Source of the DNA: Thiobacillus sp.
GTDB taxonomy: Bacteria > Pseudomonadota > Gammaproteobacteria > Burkholderiales > Thiobacillaceae
Direction: 5' to 3'
DNA length: 64,000 nt
Assembly (NCBI GenBank): GCA_020057245.1
Contig: JAGVGD010000012.1
Coordinates: 34,216-98,215, forward strand
Shown: one piece after another, positions 38,200 through 56,932 of the stretch
How positions within the stretch are numbered: position 1 is the stretch's first letter
How the letters are laid out: each line of letters starts with the position of its first letter
Notes under the pieces: generated by a model
The model's input: only the letters and a program-made list of their open reading frames with translations
Databases searched by the model: none
What the model was told of the DNA's origin: nothing
Made by a program: the position numbers and the translations under genes

Positions 38200-38637
38200 A
38201 TGCAGGCACCGACAACGGCCTCGCGCAAGAGCGGACTGAAATGGATTGTGTGGCTGGCCGTGCTGCCATTGCTGCTTTTTGCGCTTTATCTGGCGTTTGT
38301 ACTGAACTGGTCGTATTCCGAAGGCGAGCGTGCCGGGTATCTGCAACGCTTCTCGCACAAGGGCTGGTTGTGCAAGACCTACGAAGGTGAACTGGCCATG
38401 ACCACTGTGCCGGGGGTGGCGCCGGTACTGTGGAATTTTACGGTCAAGGACGCGGCGGTGGCCAGGCAGCTGAATGCGCTGGCGGGCAAGCGGGTCGTCG
38501 TTTACTACGAAGAGCACCGCGGCATTCCCACCACCTGCTACGGTGAAACCAACCATTTTGTCAGCAGCGTGCGCGAGATCGAAGACATCGGCGTGCACAC
38601 CAACCCGGTCAAACCGCTGCCGCAGATTCCGCAATAA
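38200..38637 (+). CDS. Small single-pass membrane protein, conserved hypothetical
   Basis: The ORF track runs back into ppsA; ATG 38200 follows AGGGAG and gives 145 residues. One membrane helix lies near residues 14-34 ('WIVWLAVLPLLLFALYLAF'). A non-cytoplasmic domain follows with 'WSYSEGERAGYLQRFSHKG' and the Cys pair 'WLCKTYEGEL' / 'GIPTTCYGETNHF', which may form a disulfide. I recognise this as a recurring uncharacterised bacterial family but know no function for it. It sits 29 bp after ppsA and could share its transcript. Confidence 0.8.
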   Translation: MQAPTTASRKSGLKWIVWLAVLPLLLFALYLAFVLNWSYSEGERAGYLQRFSHKGWLCKTYEGELAMTTVPGVAPVLWNFTVKDAAVARQLNALAGKRVVVYYEEHRGIPTTCYGETNHFVSSVREIEDIGVHTNPVKPLPQIPQ

Positions 38638-38690
38638 ATCGCTTCCACGTCGACCGTTCAACTGCATCGTCATTGAGCCATCATGGGTGA

Positions 38691-41236
<2,546 letters not shown>

Positions 41237-41288
41237 ACGGAGGAACGGGGGTCGCGTGACCGCCATCGTTCTCATATCTGGAATCTAA

Positions 41289-46176
<4,888 letters not shown>

Positions 46177-46199
46177 AACCAGAAACACAGGGAAGAGTC

Positions 46200-47069
46200 A
46201 TGCAAAAAGTCAGAAAAGCCGTATTTCCCGTAGCCGGTCTGGGCACGCGATTTTTGCCCGCCACCAAGGCCAGCCCCAAGGAAATGCTGCCCATCGTCGA
46301 CAAGCCGCTGATCCAGTATGCTGTCGAAGAGGCCATGGATGCGGGTATCACCGACATCATTTTCATCAGCAGCCGTACCAAGCGTACGGTGGAAGATCAC
46401 TTCGACAAGGCCTACGAACTCGAAACCGAGCTCGAAGCGCGCGGCAAGAAGCGCGTGCTGGAACTGGTGCAGTCGATCCGTCCCGCGGGCATAAACTTCA
46501 TCTACATCCGCCAGGCGGAAGCCCTGGGGTTGGGGCATGCCGTGCTGTGCGCCCAGCCGGTGGTGGGGAACGAGCCCTTTGCGGTCATCCTGGCCGACGA
46601 CCTGCTCGACGGCACCCCGGCGGTGATGAAGCAGATGGTCGATCAATATGGCTATTACCAGTGCTCGGTGCTCGGCGTGCAGAGCGTGGCGCCCGAAGAG
46701 ACGGCGGCCTATGGCATCGTGGATGCGACCCCGATGGCCGAGCGCGTCTCGCGCGTCAATGCCATCGTCGAGAAACCCAAGCCCGAAGATGCCCCTTCCA
46801 ATCTGGGCGTGGTTGGGCGCTACATCCTGACGCCGCGCATTTTTCACCATATCCAGCAGCTCAAGCCCGGTGCCGGCGGCGAACTGCAGCTTACCGACGC
46901 CATTGCAGCCCTGTTGAAAGAGCAGCAGGTGTTGGCTTACGCGTTCGACGGCATTCGTTACGACTGCGGCAGCAAGTTCGGCTATCTGCAGGCCACGGTC
47001 GAATATGCGCTGAAGCACGCTGAAGTCAGCGAAGAGTTTGCCGCATATCTGAAAAAGCGGATGTGCTGA
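46200..47069 (+). CDS. galU: UTP-glucose-1-phosphate uridylyltransferase
   Basis: GalU makes UDP-glucose from UTP and glucose-1-phosphate for envelope sugars and exopolysaccharide. The 289-residue protein carries the nucleotide-binding '[20 protein letters not shown]' and '[20 protein letters not shown]', the metal site '[10 protein letters not shown]' and '[20 protein letters not shown]'. A GGGAAG lies before the ATG. It follows ligA by 23 bp and converges on a GGDEF-EAL gene, which is notable since c-di-GMP often governs polysaccharide output; that link is inference. Confidence 0.97.
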   Translation: MQKVRKAVFPVAGLGTRFLPATKASPKEMLPIVDKPLIQYAVEEAMDAGITDIIFISSRTKRTVEDHFDKAYELETELEARGKKRVLELVQSIRPAGINFIYIRQAEALGLGHAVLCAQPVVGNEPFAVILADDLLDGTPAVMKQMVDQYGYYQCSVLGVQSVAPEETAAYGIVDATPMAERVSRVNAIVEKPKPEDAPSNLGVVGRYILTPRIFHHIQQLKPGAGGELQLTDAIAALLKEQQVLAYAFDGIRYDCGSKFGYLQATVEYALKHAEVSEEFAAYLKKRMC

Positions 47070-47097
47070 GTCTGGCGGGCTGAGTCGCCGCAGCGGT

Positions 47098-49092
47098 TCA
47101 AGCTGCGGGTTCGGGTTGCGCTGAAGTGGCGGGCTGCGACCAGCCGGATTCCTGCAGCCAGGCCGCGAGCTTGTCTGCCGGCATGGCCCGGCCCATCAAA
47201 TAGCCTTGGGAAAAATCGCAGCCGAGGATGCTGAGGATGTCCCAGATCGCCTGGGTTTCCACGCCTTCAGCCGTGACCTTGAGGCCCAGGTTGTGCGCGA
47301 GATCGATGGTGGAACGCACGATCACCGCGTCATTTTCGCGCTCTTCAAGCTCCATCACGAAAGACTTGTCGATCTTGAGTTCGTCCACCGGCAGCCGCTT
47401 CAGGTACGCCAGCGACGAGTAACCGGTGCCGAAGTCGTCGATGGCAAGCGTCACCCCCATCCGGTCCAGTTCACTGAGGATGGAAAGGCCATCCTTGGGA
47501 TTGGCCATGATGGCGCTTTCGGTGATTTCGAGTTTGAGCTTGCCGGGGTCGATGCCGGTGTCGGCCAGCAGGGTGGAGACCATGGCGGGTAGATTCAGGT
47601 CGTGCAGGTTGCGCGCAGAGAGGTTGACCGACATCGACAGGCGGTGACCCTGCCTGTCCAGTGCGGCCAGGTGGGTCAGCGCCTGATCGAGCACCCAGTG
47701 CGTCAGGGTGTCGATCAGGCCGGCCTCTTCCGCCAGCGGGATGAAGGTATCCGGGCCGAGGAAACCGCGCGTGGGATGATTCCAGCGCACCAGCGCTTCC
47801 AGGCCAACGATGCATGCGTGTTGATGGTCGATTTGCGGCTGGAAATACAGGCTCAGCTGGTTCGAACTGATGGCTTCGCGCAGCTCGCTCTTGAATGAAA
47901 GTTCGTTGCGGCTGTGCTCCTGGTCGGGCGTATACAGCGCGTAGCCCTTGCTTGAACGCTTCGCAATATACATCGCGATATCGGCCTGGCGGATGAGTTC
48001 GCTGGGGTCTTCAAGGTCCGTCTGGAATAAGGCCACGCCCAGGCTCGCATCGATGTCGATGCTCTGGTTCTTCCAGTGAAAGGGCTTGTCCAGAACCAGG
48101 CGGATGCCTTCGGCGATAGCCGGGATGCCCGCTGCATCGAGGTCCTGCAGCACCAGTACATATTCGTCCCCGCCCAGGCGTGCCACCATGTCTTCGGCCC
48201 TGACCGTGTTTTTCAGGCGATGTGCGACCTCGCGCAGCAACTCGTCGCCGACCTCGTGACCGAGGGTGTCGTTGACTTCCTTGAAGCGGTCCAGATCCAT
48301 CAATGCCACGCCGAAAGTCGATTGGGTGCGCCTGGCGCGCGCGATTTCGTGTCCGAGCCGGTCGAGCAGCAGCGAGCGGTTGGCCAGGCCGGTCAGCTCG
48401 TCGAACAAAGCCTGGTCGGTAAGCAGTCTGGCCTGTCGCGCGACCTGCCGGCTGACGAACCAGGCGATGGTCGCGCCCGATAACAGGGCCGCCAGACCCA
48501 GTCCGACCATCAGGTTGCGCATGTTTGTGTACGAAACTTCGGCAGCATGCACCGCTGCAGCGGTCTGCCTGCGCTGCAGGTCGAGCAGGGCGCTGACTTG
48601 CCCGATGATGCGCTGCTGCTTGGGCATTGCCGTGTGGCGGATCATGTCGACCAGATGTGCGCGGTCGGTATCGAGAATGGCCATTTCCACCAGGGCTTGC
48701 ACTTCGGGCTGGGATTGCCGGGTCAGTTCGCGGATCTGCACGAGGATGTCGCTTTCTGCCGGGCTCAGCGCCATGGCCTCGATGCGATGCCGCGCCTGCA
48801 GGTAAAGATTGCCCTGTTCGCTGAAGCGCTGCACTTCCGTATCGCGATCGAAGGGGTCGGGGTAGAGGGGCAGGGCGCGGATGGACAGCGCGCGTTCAAG
48901 CAGCGCGGTGTGCATTTCCGTGGCAAGCTCGATCTTGACGTTGTTGTTTTCAGTGATCTGTTTCAGGCGCTGGTTGGTTTCGCTTACATAGCGCAATCCG
49001 ATCATGCTGAGTGCCAGCATCAGAACCAGCACGACCACAAAGCCCACGCCAATCTGTATACCCATGCCCCGGTGCGAGTTGTTTCGATTCAT
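47098..49092 (-). CDS. Membrane-anchored GGDEF-EAL protein (c-di-GMP turnover), 'D'
   Basis: The 664-residue protein has TM1 near residues 11-31 ('IQIGVGFVVVLVLMLALSM'), a helical periplasmic region with 'YPDPFDRDTEVQRFSEQGN', TM2 near 190-208 ('LMVGLGLAALLSGATIAWF'), a GGDEF domain reading 'LGGDEYVLVLQD' (Tyr for Phe, tolerated in active enzymes) with inhibitory site 'RAED', and an EAL domain with 'GLEALVRWNHPTRG', 'EITESAIMANP', 'IDDFGTGYSSLAYL' and 'AEGVET'. It is a paralogue of protein C by architecture and sensor sequence. It converges on galU with a 28-bp gap. Confidence 0.92.
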   Translation of the reverse strand: MNRNNSHRGMGIQIGVGFVVVLVLMLALSMIGLRYVSETNQRLKQITENNNVKIELATEMHTALLERALSIRALPLYPDPFDRDTEVQRFSEQGNLYLQARHRIEAMALSPAESDILVQIRELTRQSQPEVQALVEMAILDTDRAHLVDMIRHTAMPKQQRIIGQVSALLDLQRRQTAAAVHAAEVSYTNMRNLMVGLGLAALLSGATIAWFVSRQVARQARLLTDQALFDELTGLANRSLLLDRLGHEIARARRTQSTFGVALMDLDRFKEVNDTLGHEVGDELLREVAHRLKNTVRAEDMVARLGGDEYVLVLQDLDAAGIPAIAEGIRLVLDKPFHWKNQSIDIDASLGVALFQTDLEDPSELIRQADIAMYIAKRSSKGYALYTPDQEHSRNELSFKSELREAISSNQLSLYFQPQIDHQHACIVGLEALVRWNHPTRGFLGPDTFIPLAEEAGLIDTLTHWVLDQALTHLAALDRQGHRLSMSVNLSARNLHDLNLPAMVSTLLADTGIDPGKLKLEITESAIMANPKDGLSILSELDRMGVTLAIDDFGTGYSSLAYLKRLPVDELKIDKSFVMELEERENDAVIVRSTIDLAHNLGLKVTAEGVETQAIWDILSILGCDFSQGYLMGRAMPADKLAAWLQESGWSQPATSAQPEPAA

Positions 49093-49251
49093 TTGTGCTG
49101 CAGGGTCCTGATGGCGTGGGCTGGGCTAAATAAGGAGGATTCAATCCTGTTGGCGGGTCCGGTCGACTTGAGCGGATTGCAGCTGGCTTGCAAGCCAAGG
49201 GCGAGAATCTACACTAAGTAGCATGTGTTTCAATGCCGGAAGGAGTCTCCC

Positions 49252-49467
49252 ATGGATACACGTCATCGCACCCCGGCAGGCGGCCTTATGATGCAATGCG
49301 CCGACGAAGAGGCCTGCACGGTCTTCAGTTGCGAGGTCTGCCTCAAGGATGTCCCGGCAGACTCGGTCAAAGTGAGCGACGCGCAGGATTACGTTCACCA
49401 TTTTTGCGGGCTGGATTGCCTCTCGGTCTGGCAAAGGCGAGCCGCGCTCGCCAACAAGCGGGTCTGA
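49252..49467 (+). CDS. DUF3330 small zinc-ribbon-like protein
   Basis: The 71-residue protein starts at ATG 49252 after a strong GGAAGGAG. It has two cysteine pairs, 'SCEVCLKDVPADSVKV' and 'HHFCGLDCLSVWQRR', which could bind a metal as a treble-clef or ribbon fold and match DUF3330 as I recall it, a domain also seen in mercury-transposon small ORFs. There is no signal peptide. The function is unknown. Its last codons carry the -35 box of the purL promoter. Confidence 0.8.
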   Translation: MDTRHRTPAGGLMMQCADEEACTVFSCEVCLKDVPADSVKVSDAQDYVHHFCGLDCLSVWQRRAALANKRV

Positions 49468-49491
49468 CAGGCCGCGTCGTTCAGCTAAAAT
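49464..49491 (+). promoter_or_regulatory. Sigma70-type promoter of purL
   Basis: CTGACA (5/6 to the -35 consensus), a 16-bp spacer and TAAAAT (5/6 to the -10 consensus) predict transcription start near 49498. The -35 box overlaps the DUF3330 stop codon. The predicted start falls in the left arm of the inverted repeat listed next, leaving a leader of only about 23 nt. Confidence 0.65.
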
Positions 49492-49519
49492 AGCGTCTTT
49501 GCCCATTTGCAAAGACGCT
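49492..49519. promoter_or_regulatory. Perfect inverted repeat directly before purL, candidate operator
   Basis: AGCGTCTTTGC and its exact complement GCAAAGACGCT are separated by 6 nt and end one base before the purL ATG. There is no T-tract after it, so it is not an ordinary terminator. Because transcription probably starts inside the left arm, the RNA hairpin would be incomplete and a DNA-binding site is more likely. It replaces any recognisable Shine-Dalgarno. The half-sites resemble the GCAAA core of PurR boxes but the spacing differs, so I do not assign a regulator. Confidence 0.6.
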
Positions 49520-49520
49520 C

Positions 49521-52500
49521 ATGTCTTCTTTTGTTTCGCTCCCCGGCAGTGCCGCGCTGTCCTTTTTCCGACTCGACAAAATCCGCCAGGAAGCGGCCCG
49601 TTCAGGGATCGTGCTGGGTGAACTGAGCGCGCGCTACTGGCATTTTCTGGAGATCGACGGGGAGCTGGACGCCGCCGCCATGCAGGTGCTCGGGCAGGCG
49701 CTCGACTACGGTACGCCGACCGATGCGCCGGCGGCGCATGCCGTGCAGTGCCTGGTGACGCCGCGTCCGGGCACGATCTCGCCGTGGTCGTCGAAGGCGA
49801 CGGACATTCTCAGGAACAGCGGGCTGGCTGCGGTACAGCGGATTGAGCGCGGGGTGGCTTGGCGCGTGTGCGATGTGCAGGGTGCGACCTTGTCGGCGCA
49901 GGTGCTGACGGCCTTGCTGCCGCTGTTGCACGACCGCATGACGGAAACCGTGCTGGCCTCGCTCGAAGATGCAAAGGCTTTGTTCCAGCATGTGCCGCCG
50001 CGTGAACTGGCGACGGTGGATGTGCTGGCCGGCGGCCGTGCCGCGCTGGAAGGGGCCAACCGCGACCTTGGCCTGGCGCTGTCGGACGACGAGCTGGATT
50101 ATCTGGTCGACAATTTCACCCGTATCGGACGCAACCCGACGGACGTCGAACTGATGATGTTCGCGCAGGCCAACTCCGAGCATTGCCGCCACAAGATTTT
50201 CAATGCCGCCTGGGTGATCGACGGTGAGGCGCAGGCCAAATCCCTGTTCGGCATGATCCGCGACACCCACGCAGCCCACCCGGCCGGCACGGTGGTGGCG
50301 TATTCGGACAACTCGTCTGTGATTGAAGGCGCGCAGATCGAGCGCTTCTATCCGCGCGCCGACGGCAGCTATGCCTACAGCAGCGAACTCACCCACGTGT
50401 TGATGAAGGTGGAGACGCACAACCACCCGACCGCTATTTCACCGTTTGCGGGCGCAGCCACCGGCAGCGGCGGCGAAATCCGCGACGAGGGTGCGACTGG
50501 CACCGGATCCAAGCCCAAGGCCGGCCTGTGCGGCTTCTCGGTGTCGAACCTGAATATTCCCGGCGCTACCCAGGCCTGGGAGGTCGACGCCTACGGCAAG
50601 CCCGAGCGCATCGTGTCGCCGCTCGCCATCATGCTCGAAGGCCCGATCGGCGCAGCGGCGTTCAACAACGAATTCGGCCGTCCCAATCTGGCCGGCTATT
50701 TCCGCACCTTCGAAGAAACCGTCGCCGGACAGCGGCGCGGCTACCACAAGCCCATCATGCTGGCGGGCGGCGTCGGCAGCATTCGCGACGATCATGTGAA
50801 CAAGAAGCTGCTGCCGACCGGCACCCTGCTGATCCAGCTGGGCGGCCCCGGCATGCTGATCGGCCTGGGCGGCGGCGCGGCGTCCAGCATGGATACCGGC
50901 AGCAACGCGGCGAATCTGGATTTCGATTCGGTGCAGCGCGGCAACCCCGAAATGGAGCGGCGCGCGCAGGAAGTCATCGACCGTTGCTGGCAGCTCGGCG
51001 ACAACAACCCCATCCTGTCGATCCACGACGTCGGTGCCGGCGGCCTGTCGAACGCGCTACCCGAACTGGTGCATGGCGGCGGCCGCGGCGGCCGCTTCGA
51101 GTTGCGTGCCGTGCCGTCGGAAGAGTCCGGCATGTCGCCGCGCGAAATCTGGTGCAACGAGGCGCAGGAACGTTATGTCCTGGCGATTCCGCCGGATCGA
51201 ATCGGCGAATTCCGCGCCATCTGCGAGCGCGAGCGCTGCCCGTTTGCGGTGCTGGGCGAAGCGGTCGAAGACAACCACCTGCAAGTGACCGATGCGCATT
51301 TCCAGAATGCGCCGGTGGATATTTCGCTCGACGTGATTCTCGGCAAGCCACCGAAAATGACGCGCGAGGTGCTGCATCAGTCAGCCGTTCCTGCGCCGCT
51401 GGCGCTCGAAGGCATTGTGCTGAAAGAGGCGGCTTACCGGGTGCTGGCGCTGCCCGGCGTGGCGTCGAAGATGTTCCTGATCTCCATCGGCGACCGTACG
51501 GTCGGCGGCCTCACCGCGCGCGATCAGTGCGTGGGACCGTGGCAGGTGCCGGTTGCGGATTGCGCGATCACGCTGGCGGGTTACCAGACTACGCAGGGCG
51601 AAGTATTTTCCATCGGCGAGAAAGCGCCGCTGGCACTGATTCATGCCCCCGCCTCGGGGCGCATGGCGATCGTCGAGGCCATCACCAACCTGGCGGCGGC
51701 GCGGGTCGAGGGCTTGCACCAGGTCAAGCTGTCGGCCAACTGGATGGCGCCGGCCGGTCATCCGGGGGAAGACGCCGCCTTGTTCGATACCGTCGCGGCG
51801 GTATCGGCCTACTGCCAGGCGCTGGGCATTTCAATCCCGGTCGGCAAGGATTCAATGAGCATGAAAACGGTGTGGGAGGCCGACGGTGCGAAGCAAGCCG
51901 TGACCTCGCCGATTTCGCTGGTGATTTCGGCCTTCGCCAATACCCCCGATGCGACGCAGCACCTGACGCCGCAACTGCGTACCGATTGCGGCGACACCGA
52001 CCTGATCCTGATCGACTTCGGCCTGGGTAAAAACCGCCTCGGTGCATCGAGCTTTGCCCAGGCCTACAAGCAGGTGGGCGACCGCTGCCCTGACGCGCCG
52101 CCGCCCCGGGCGCTGGCTGCGTTCTTCGACACGGTGCAGGCGCTCAACGCCAACGGCAAGCTGCTGGCCTACCACGACCGCAGCGACGGCGGCCTGTTCG
52201 TTGCGCTGGCCGAAATGGCGTTTGCCGGGCATTGCGGGGTGGATCTCGACGTCGACGAGTTGTGCCTGGAGCAGATCCGCCATGAGGTCGAAGACGAAGG
52301 CCTGCCGGAACCCGAATTGCTGACTGAAGGCGATGTCTCGCAGCGCATCTTCAACGTGCTGTTCAACGAGGAGGCGGGCGCGGTGTTGCAGGTGCGTCGC
52401 GCCGACACGCAGGCCGTGATGCAAGCCTTCATGGAAGTTGATTTGCGCGGCGAATTCCATGTCATCGGGCAACTGAATACAGATGACCGGGTGCGCATCC

Positions 52501-53477
52501 AGCGCGGCAGTCAGGCCTTCTTCGACGAGGCGCGCACCGATCTGCAGGCCGCCTGGGCGCGCACCAGCTACGAGATGGCGAAGCTGCGCGACAACCCGGC
52601 CTGCGCGGAGCAGGAGTTTGCAGCGCAGGCGGATGCGGCCGATCCGGGGCTGGGCTTCAAGCTTGGCTTCGATATCGAGGCCGATGTTGCCGCCCCCTTC
52701 ATCGCCACCGGCAAGCGTCCGCGTATCGCGGTGCTGCGCGAACAGGGCGTCAACGGCCAGGTCGAGATGGCGGCCGCCTTCGATGCTGCTGGATTTGCTG
52801 CGGTCGACGTGCACATGAGCGACATCCTGTCCGGACGGGTGAGTCTGGGCGATTTCACCGGTTTGGCGGCCTGCGGCGGCTTCAGTTATGGCGATGTGCT
52901 GGGCGCCGGCGGCGGCTGGGCCAAGTCGATCCTGTTCAATTTGCGTGCACGCGACCAGTTCGCTGCATTCTTTCAGCGCACCGACAGCTTTGCCCTGGGG
53001 GTCTGCAACGGCTGCCAGATGATGAGTCAGCTGCATGAACTGATTCCCGGCGCCGAGGCGTGGCCGCGTTTCGAGCGCAACCTGTCGGAGCAGTTCGAGG
53101 CCCGTTTCGCCCAGGTCGAAGTACTGGATTCGCCATCACTGTTCTTTGCCGGCATGGCCGGTTCGACGATGCCGATCGCGGTGTCGCACGGCGAGGGCCG
53201 CGTGGTTTTCCGCGATTCCGCGCATGCCGCACAGGCGCTGGCCAGTGTGCGCTACGTCGATCATCACGGCGCCCCCACCGAAACCTATCCGCTCAATCCC
53301 AACGGTTCGGCCGGCGGCTTGACCGGCTTCACCACGCGCGATGGCCGCTTCAGCATCCTGATGCCGCACCCTGAACGCGTGTTCCGCGCCGCGCAGTTGT
53401 CGTGGAAGCCAATTGGCATGGCGCATGCTAGTCCATGGATGCGGATGTTCCGCAATGCCCGCCTCGCGGTTGGGTGA
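49521..53477 (+). CDS. purL: Phosphoribosylformylglycinamidine synthase (large single-chain form)
   Basis: PurL converts FGAR, glutamine and ATP to FGAM in purine synthesis. The 1318-residue protein is the one-chain type. It has an N-terminal PurS-like region, a linker with '[17 protein letters not shown]', two ATP-grasp-like AIRS halves ('[20 protein letters not shown]', '[15 protein letters not shown]'-type '[20 protein letters not shown]'), and a C-terminal glutaminase domain with '[19 protein letters not shown]', nucleophile Cys in '[12 protein letters not shown]' and 'MPHPERVFR'. The ATG sits one base after a perfect inverted repeat. Length matches gammaproteobacterial and betaproteobacterial PurL. 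Confidence 0.98.
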   Translation: MSSFVSLPGSAALSFFRLDKIRQEAARSGIVLGELSARYWHFLEIDGELDAAAMQVLGQALDYGTPTDAPAAHAVQCLVTPRPGTISPWSSKATDILRNSGLAAVQRIERGVAWRVCDVQGATLSAQVLTALLPLLHDRMTETVLASLEDAKALFQHVPPRELATVDVLAGGRAALEGANRDLGLALSDDELDYLVDNFTRIGRNPTDVELMMFAQANSEHCRHKIFNAAWVIDGEAQAKSLFGMIRDTHAAHPAGTVVAYSDNSSVIEGAQIERFYPRADGSYAYSSELTHVLMKVETHNHPTAISPFAGAATGSGGEIRDEGATGTGSKPKAGLCGFSVSNLNIPGATQAWEVDAYGKPERIVSPLAIMLEGPIGAAAFNNEFGRPNLAGYFRTFEETVAGQRRGYHKPIMLAGGVGSIRDDHVNKKLLPTGTLLIQLGGPGMLIGLGGGAASSMDTGSNAANLDFDSVQRGNPEMERRAQEVIDRCWQLGDNNPILSIHDVGAGGLSNALPELVHGGGRGGRFELRAVPSEESGMSPREIWCNEAQERYVLAIPPDRIGEFRAICERERCPFAVLGEAVEDNHLQVTDAHFQNAPVDISLDVILGKPPKMTREVLHQSAVPAPLALEGIVLKEAAYRVLALPGVASKMFLISIGDRTVGGLTARDQCVGPWQVPVADCAITLAGYQTTQGEVFSIGEKAPLALIHAPASGRMAIVEAITNLAAARVEGLHQVKLSANWMAPAGHPGEDAALFDTVAAVSAYCQALGISIPVGKDSMSMKTVWEADGAKQAVTSPISLVISAFANTPDATQHLTPQLRTDCGDTDLILIDFGLGKNRLGASSFAQAYKQVGDRCPDAPPPRALAAFFDTVQALNANGKLLAYHDRSDGGLFVALAEMAFAGHCGVDLDVDELCLEQIRHEVEDEGLPEPELLTEGDVSQRIFNVLFNEEAGAVLQVRRADTQAVMQAFMEVDLRGEFHVIGQLNTDDRVRIQRGSQAFFDEARTDLQAAWARTSYEMAKLRDNPACAEQEFAAQADAADPGLGFKLGFDIEADVAAPFIATGKRPRIAVLREQGVNGQVEMAAAFDAAGFAAVDVHMSDILSGRVSLGDFTGLAACGGFSYGDVLGAGGGWAKSILFNLRARDQFAAFFQRTDSFALGVCNGCQMMSQLHELIPGAEAWPRFERNLSEQFEARFAQVEVLDSPSLFFAGMAGSTMPIAVSHGEGRVVFRDSAHAAQALASVRYVDHHGAPTETYPLNPNGSAGGLTGFTTRDGRFSILMPHPERVFRAAQLSWKPIGMAHASPWMRMFRNARLAVG

Positions 53478-53543
53478 TGCCTCTCGATATGAGAAAATCC
53501 GCCCTGCTCGACCATCCCGTCACGCTTAATTGAATCGATTCCC

Positions 53544-56359
<2,816 letters not shown>

Positions 56360-56363
<4 letters not shown>

Positions 56364-56932
56364 CGCCCGACACGCAAGCGAACGATCCCGCGTTGCCGCG
56401 GCGGCGTGGGCTGGTTGTTTCGATCACGCTCAATGCCGTGTTGTTCATGCTGGTATGCGGCTTGGCGCTGTATGGCTTCATGCTCAAGGTGGACCTCGAC
56501 GACGGCAAGCGGCGTCTCGCCAAGGAAGTCGAAGTCCGTCAGCAGGCCGAACGCTATCTGATCGAGACGCGCAACCTGCTGACCAACAGCCTGCGCGAAA
56601 TCGAGCAGCTGAAAGCGCAACTGGCCTGGAAGGAAAGTGATTATCAGGCGGTCGTTTCGGCCAAGCCGGCCTTGCCGGTGGTGGTCGATTTCCGGACCTC
56701 TTTTCTTGGGCAAGGCCTGGTGGCCGAAATCCGCAATACGAGCGACCGCCATCTGGCCCTGTCGCTGGTGGTGCGTAATCCCGCTTCGTCGACGGCCAAG
56801 CGCTTCACGCTTGAACTGAACCCGAAATCCAGCATCGATTTCGGTCATCTGGAAGGCTGGCAATTTGCATCGGGCGACGAAGTCGGGCTGTTCAACGACG
56901 CGTTCGGCGCGCTCAGGCTCACTGTGCCGTGA
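56360..56932 (+). CDS. Single-pass membrane protein with coiled coil, hypothetical
   Basis: ATG 56360 overlaps the ppc stop and gives 190 residues. A membrane helix lies near residues 19-40 ('SITLNAVLFMLVCGLALYGF'), then a coiled coil ('RQQAERYLIETRNLLTNSLR'), then a small beta-rich domain ('SFLGQGLVAEIRNTSDRHLA', 'NPKSSIDFGHLEGWQFASGD') that may be periplasmic. I do not recognise a named family. It converges on and overlaps by 14 bp the end of the RND gene. Coupling with ppc suggests shared expression, not a shared function. Confidence 0.8.

Noticed and set aside
35726-38269. 847-residue open frame antisense to ppsA
   Set aside because: It is the shadow of a high-GC gene: rich in Arg, His, Ala and Gly, with no domain signature, while ppsA on the other strand is fully recognisable.
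49492-49519. Terminator for the DUF3330 gene
   Set aside because: The stem is perfect but there is no T-tract after it and the purL ATG follows at once, so an operator or leader element fits better.
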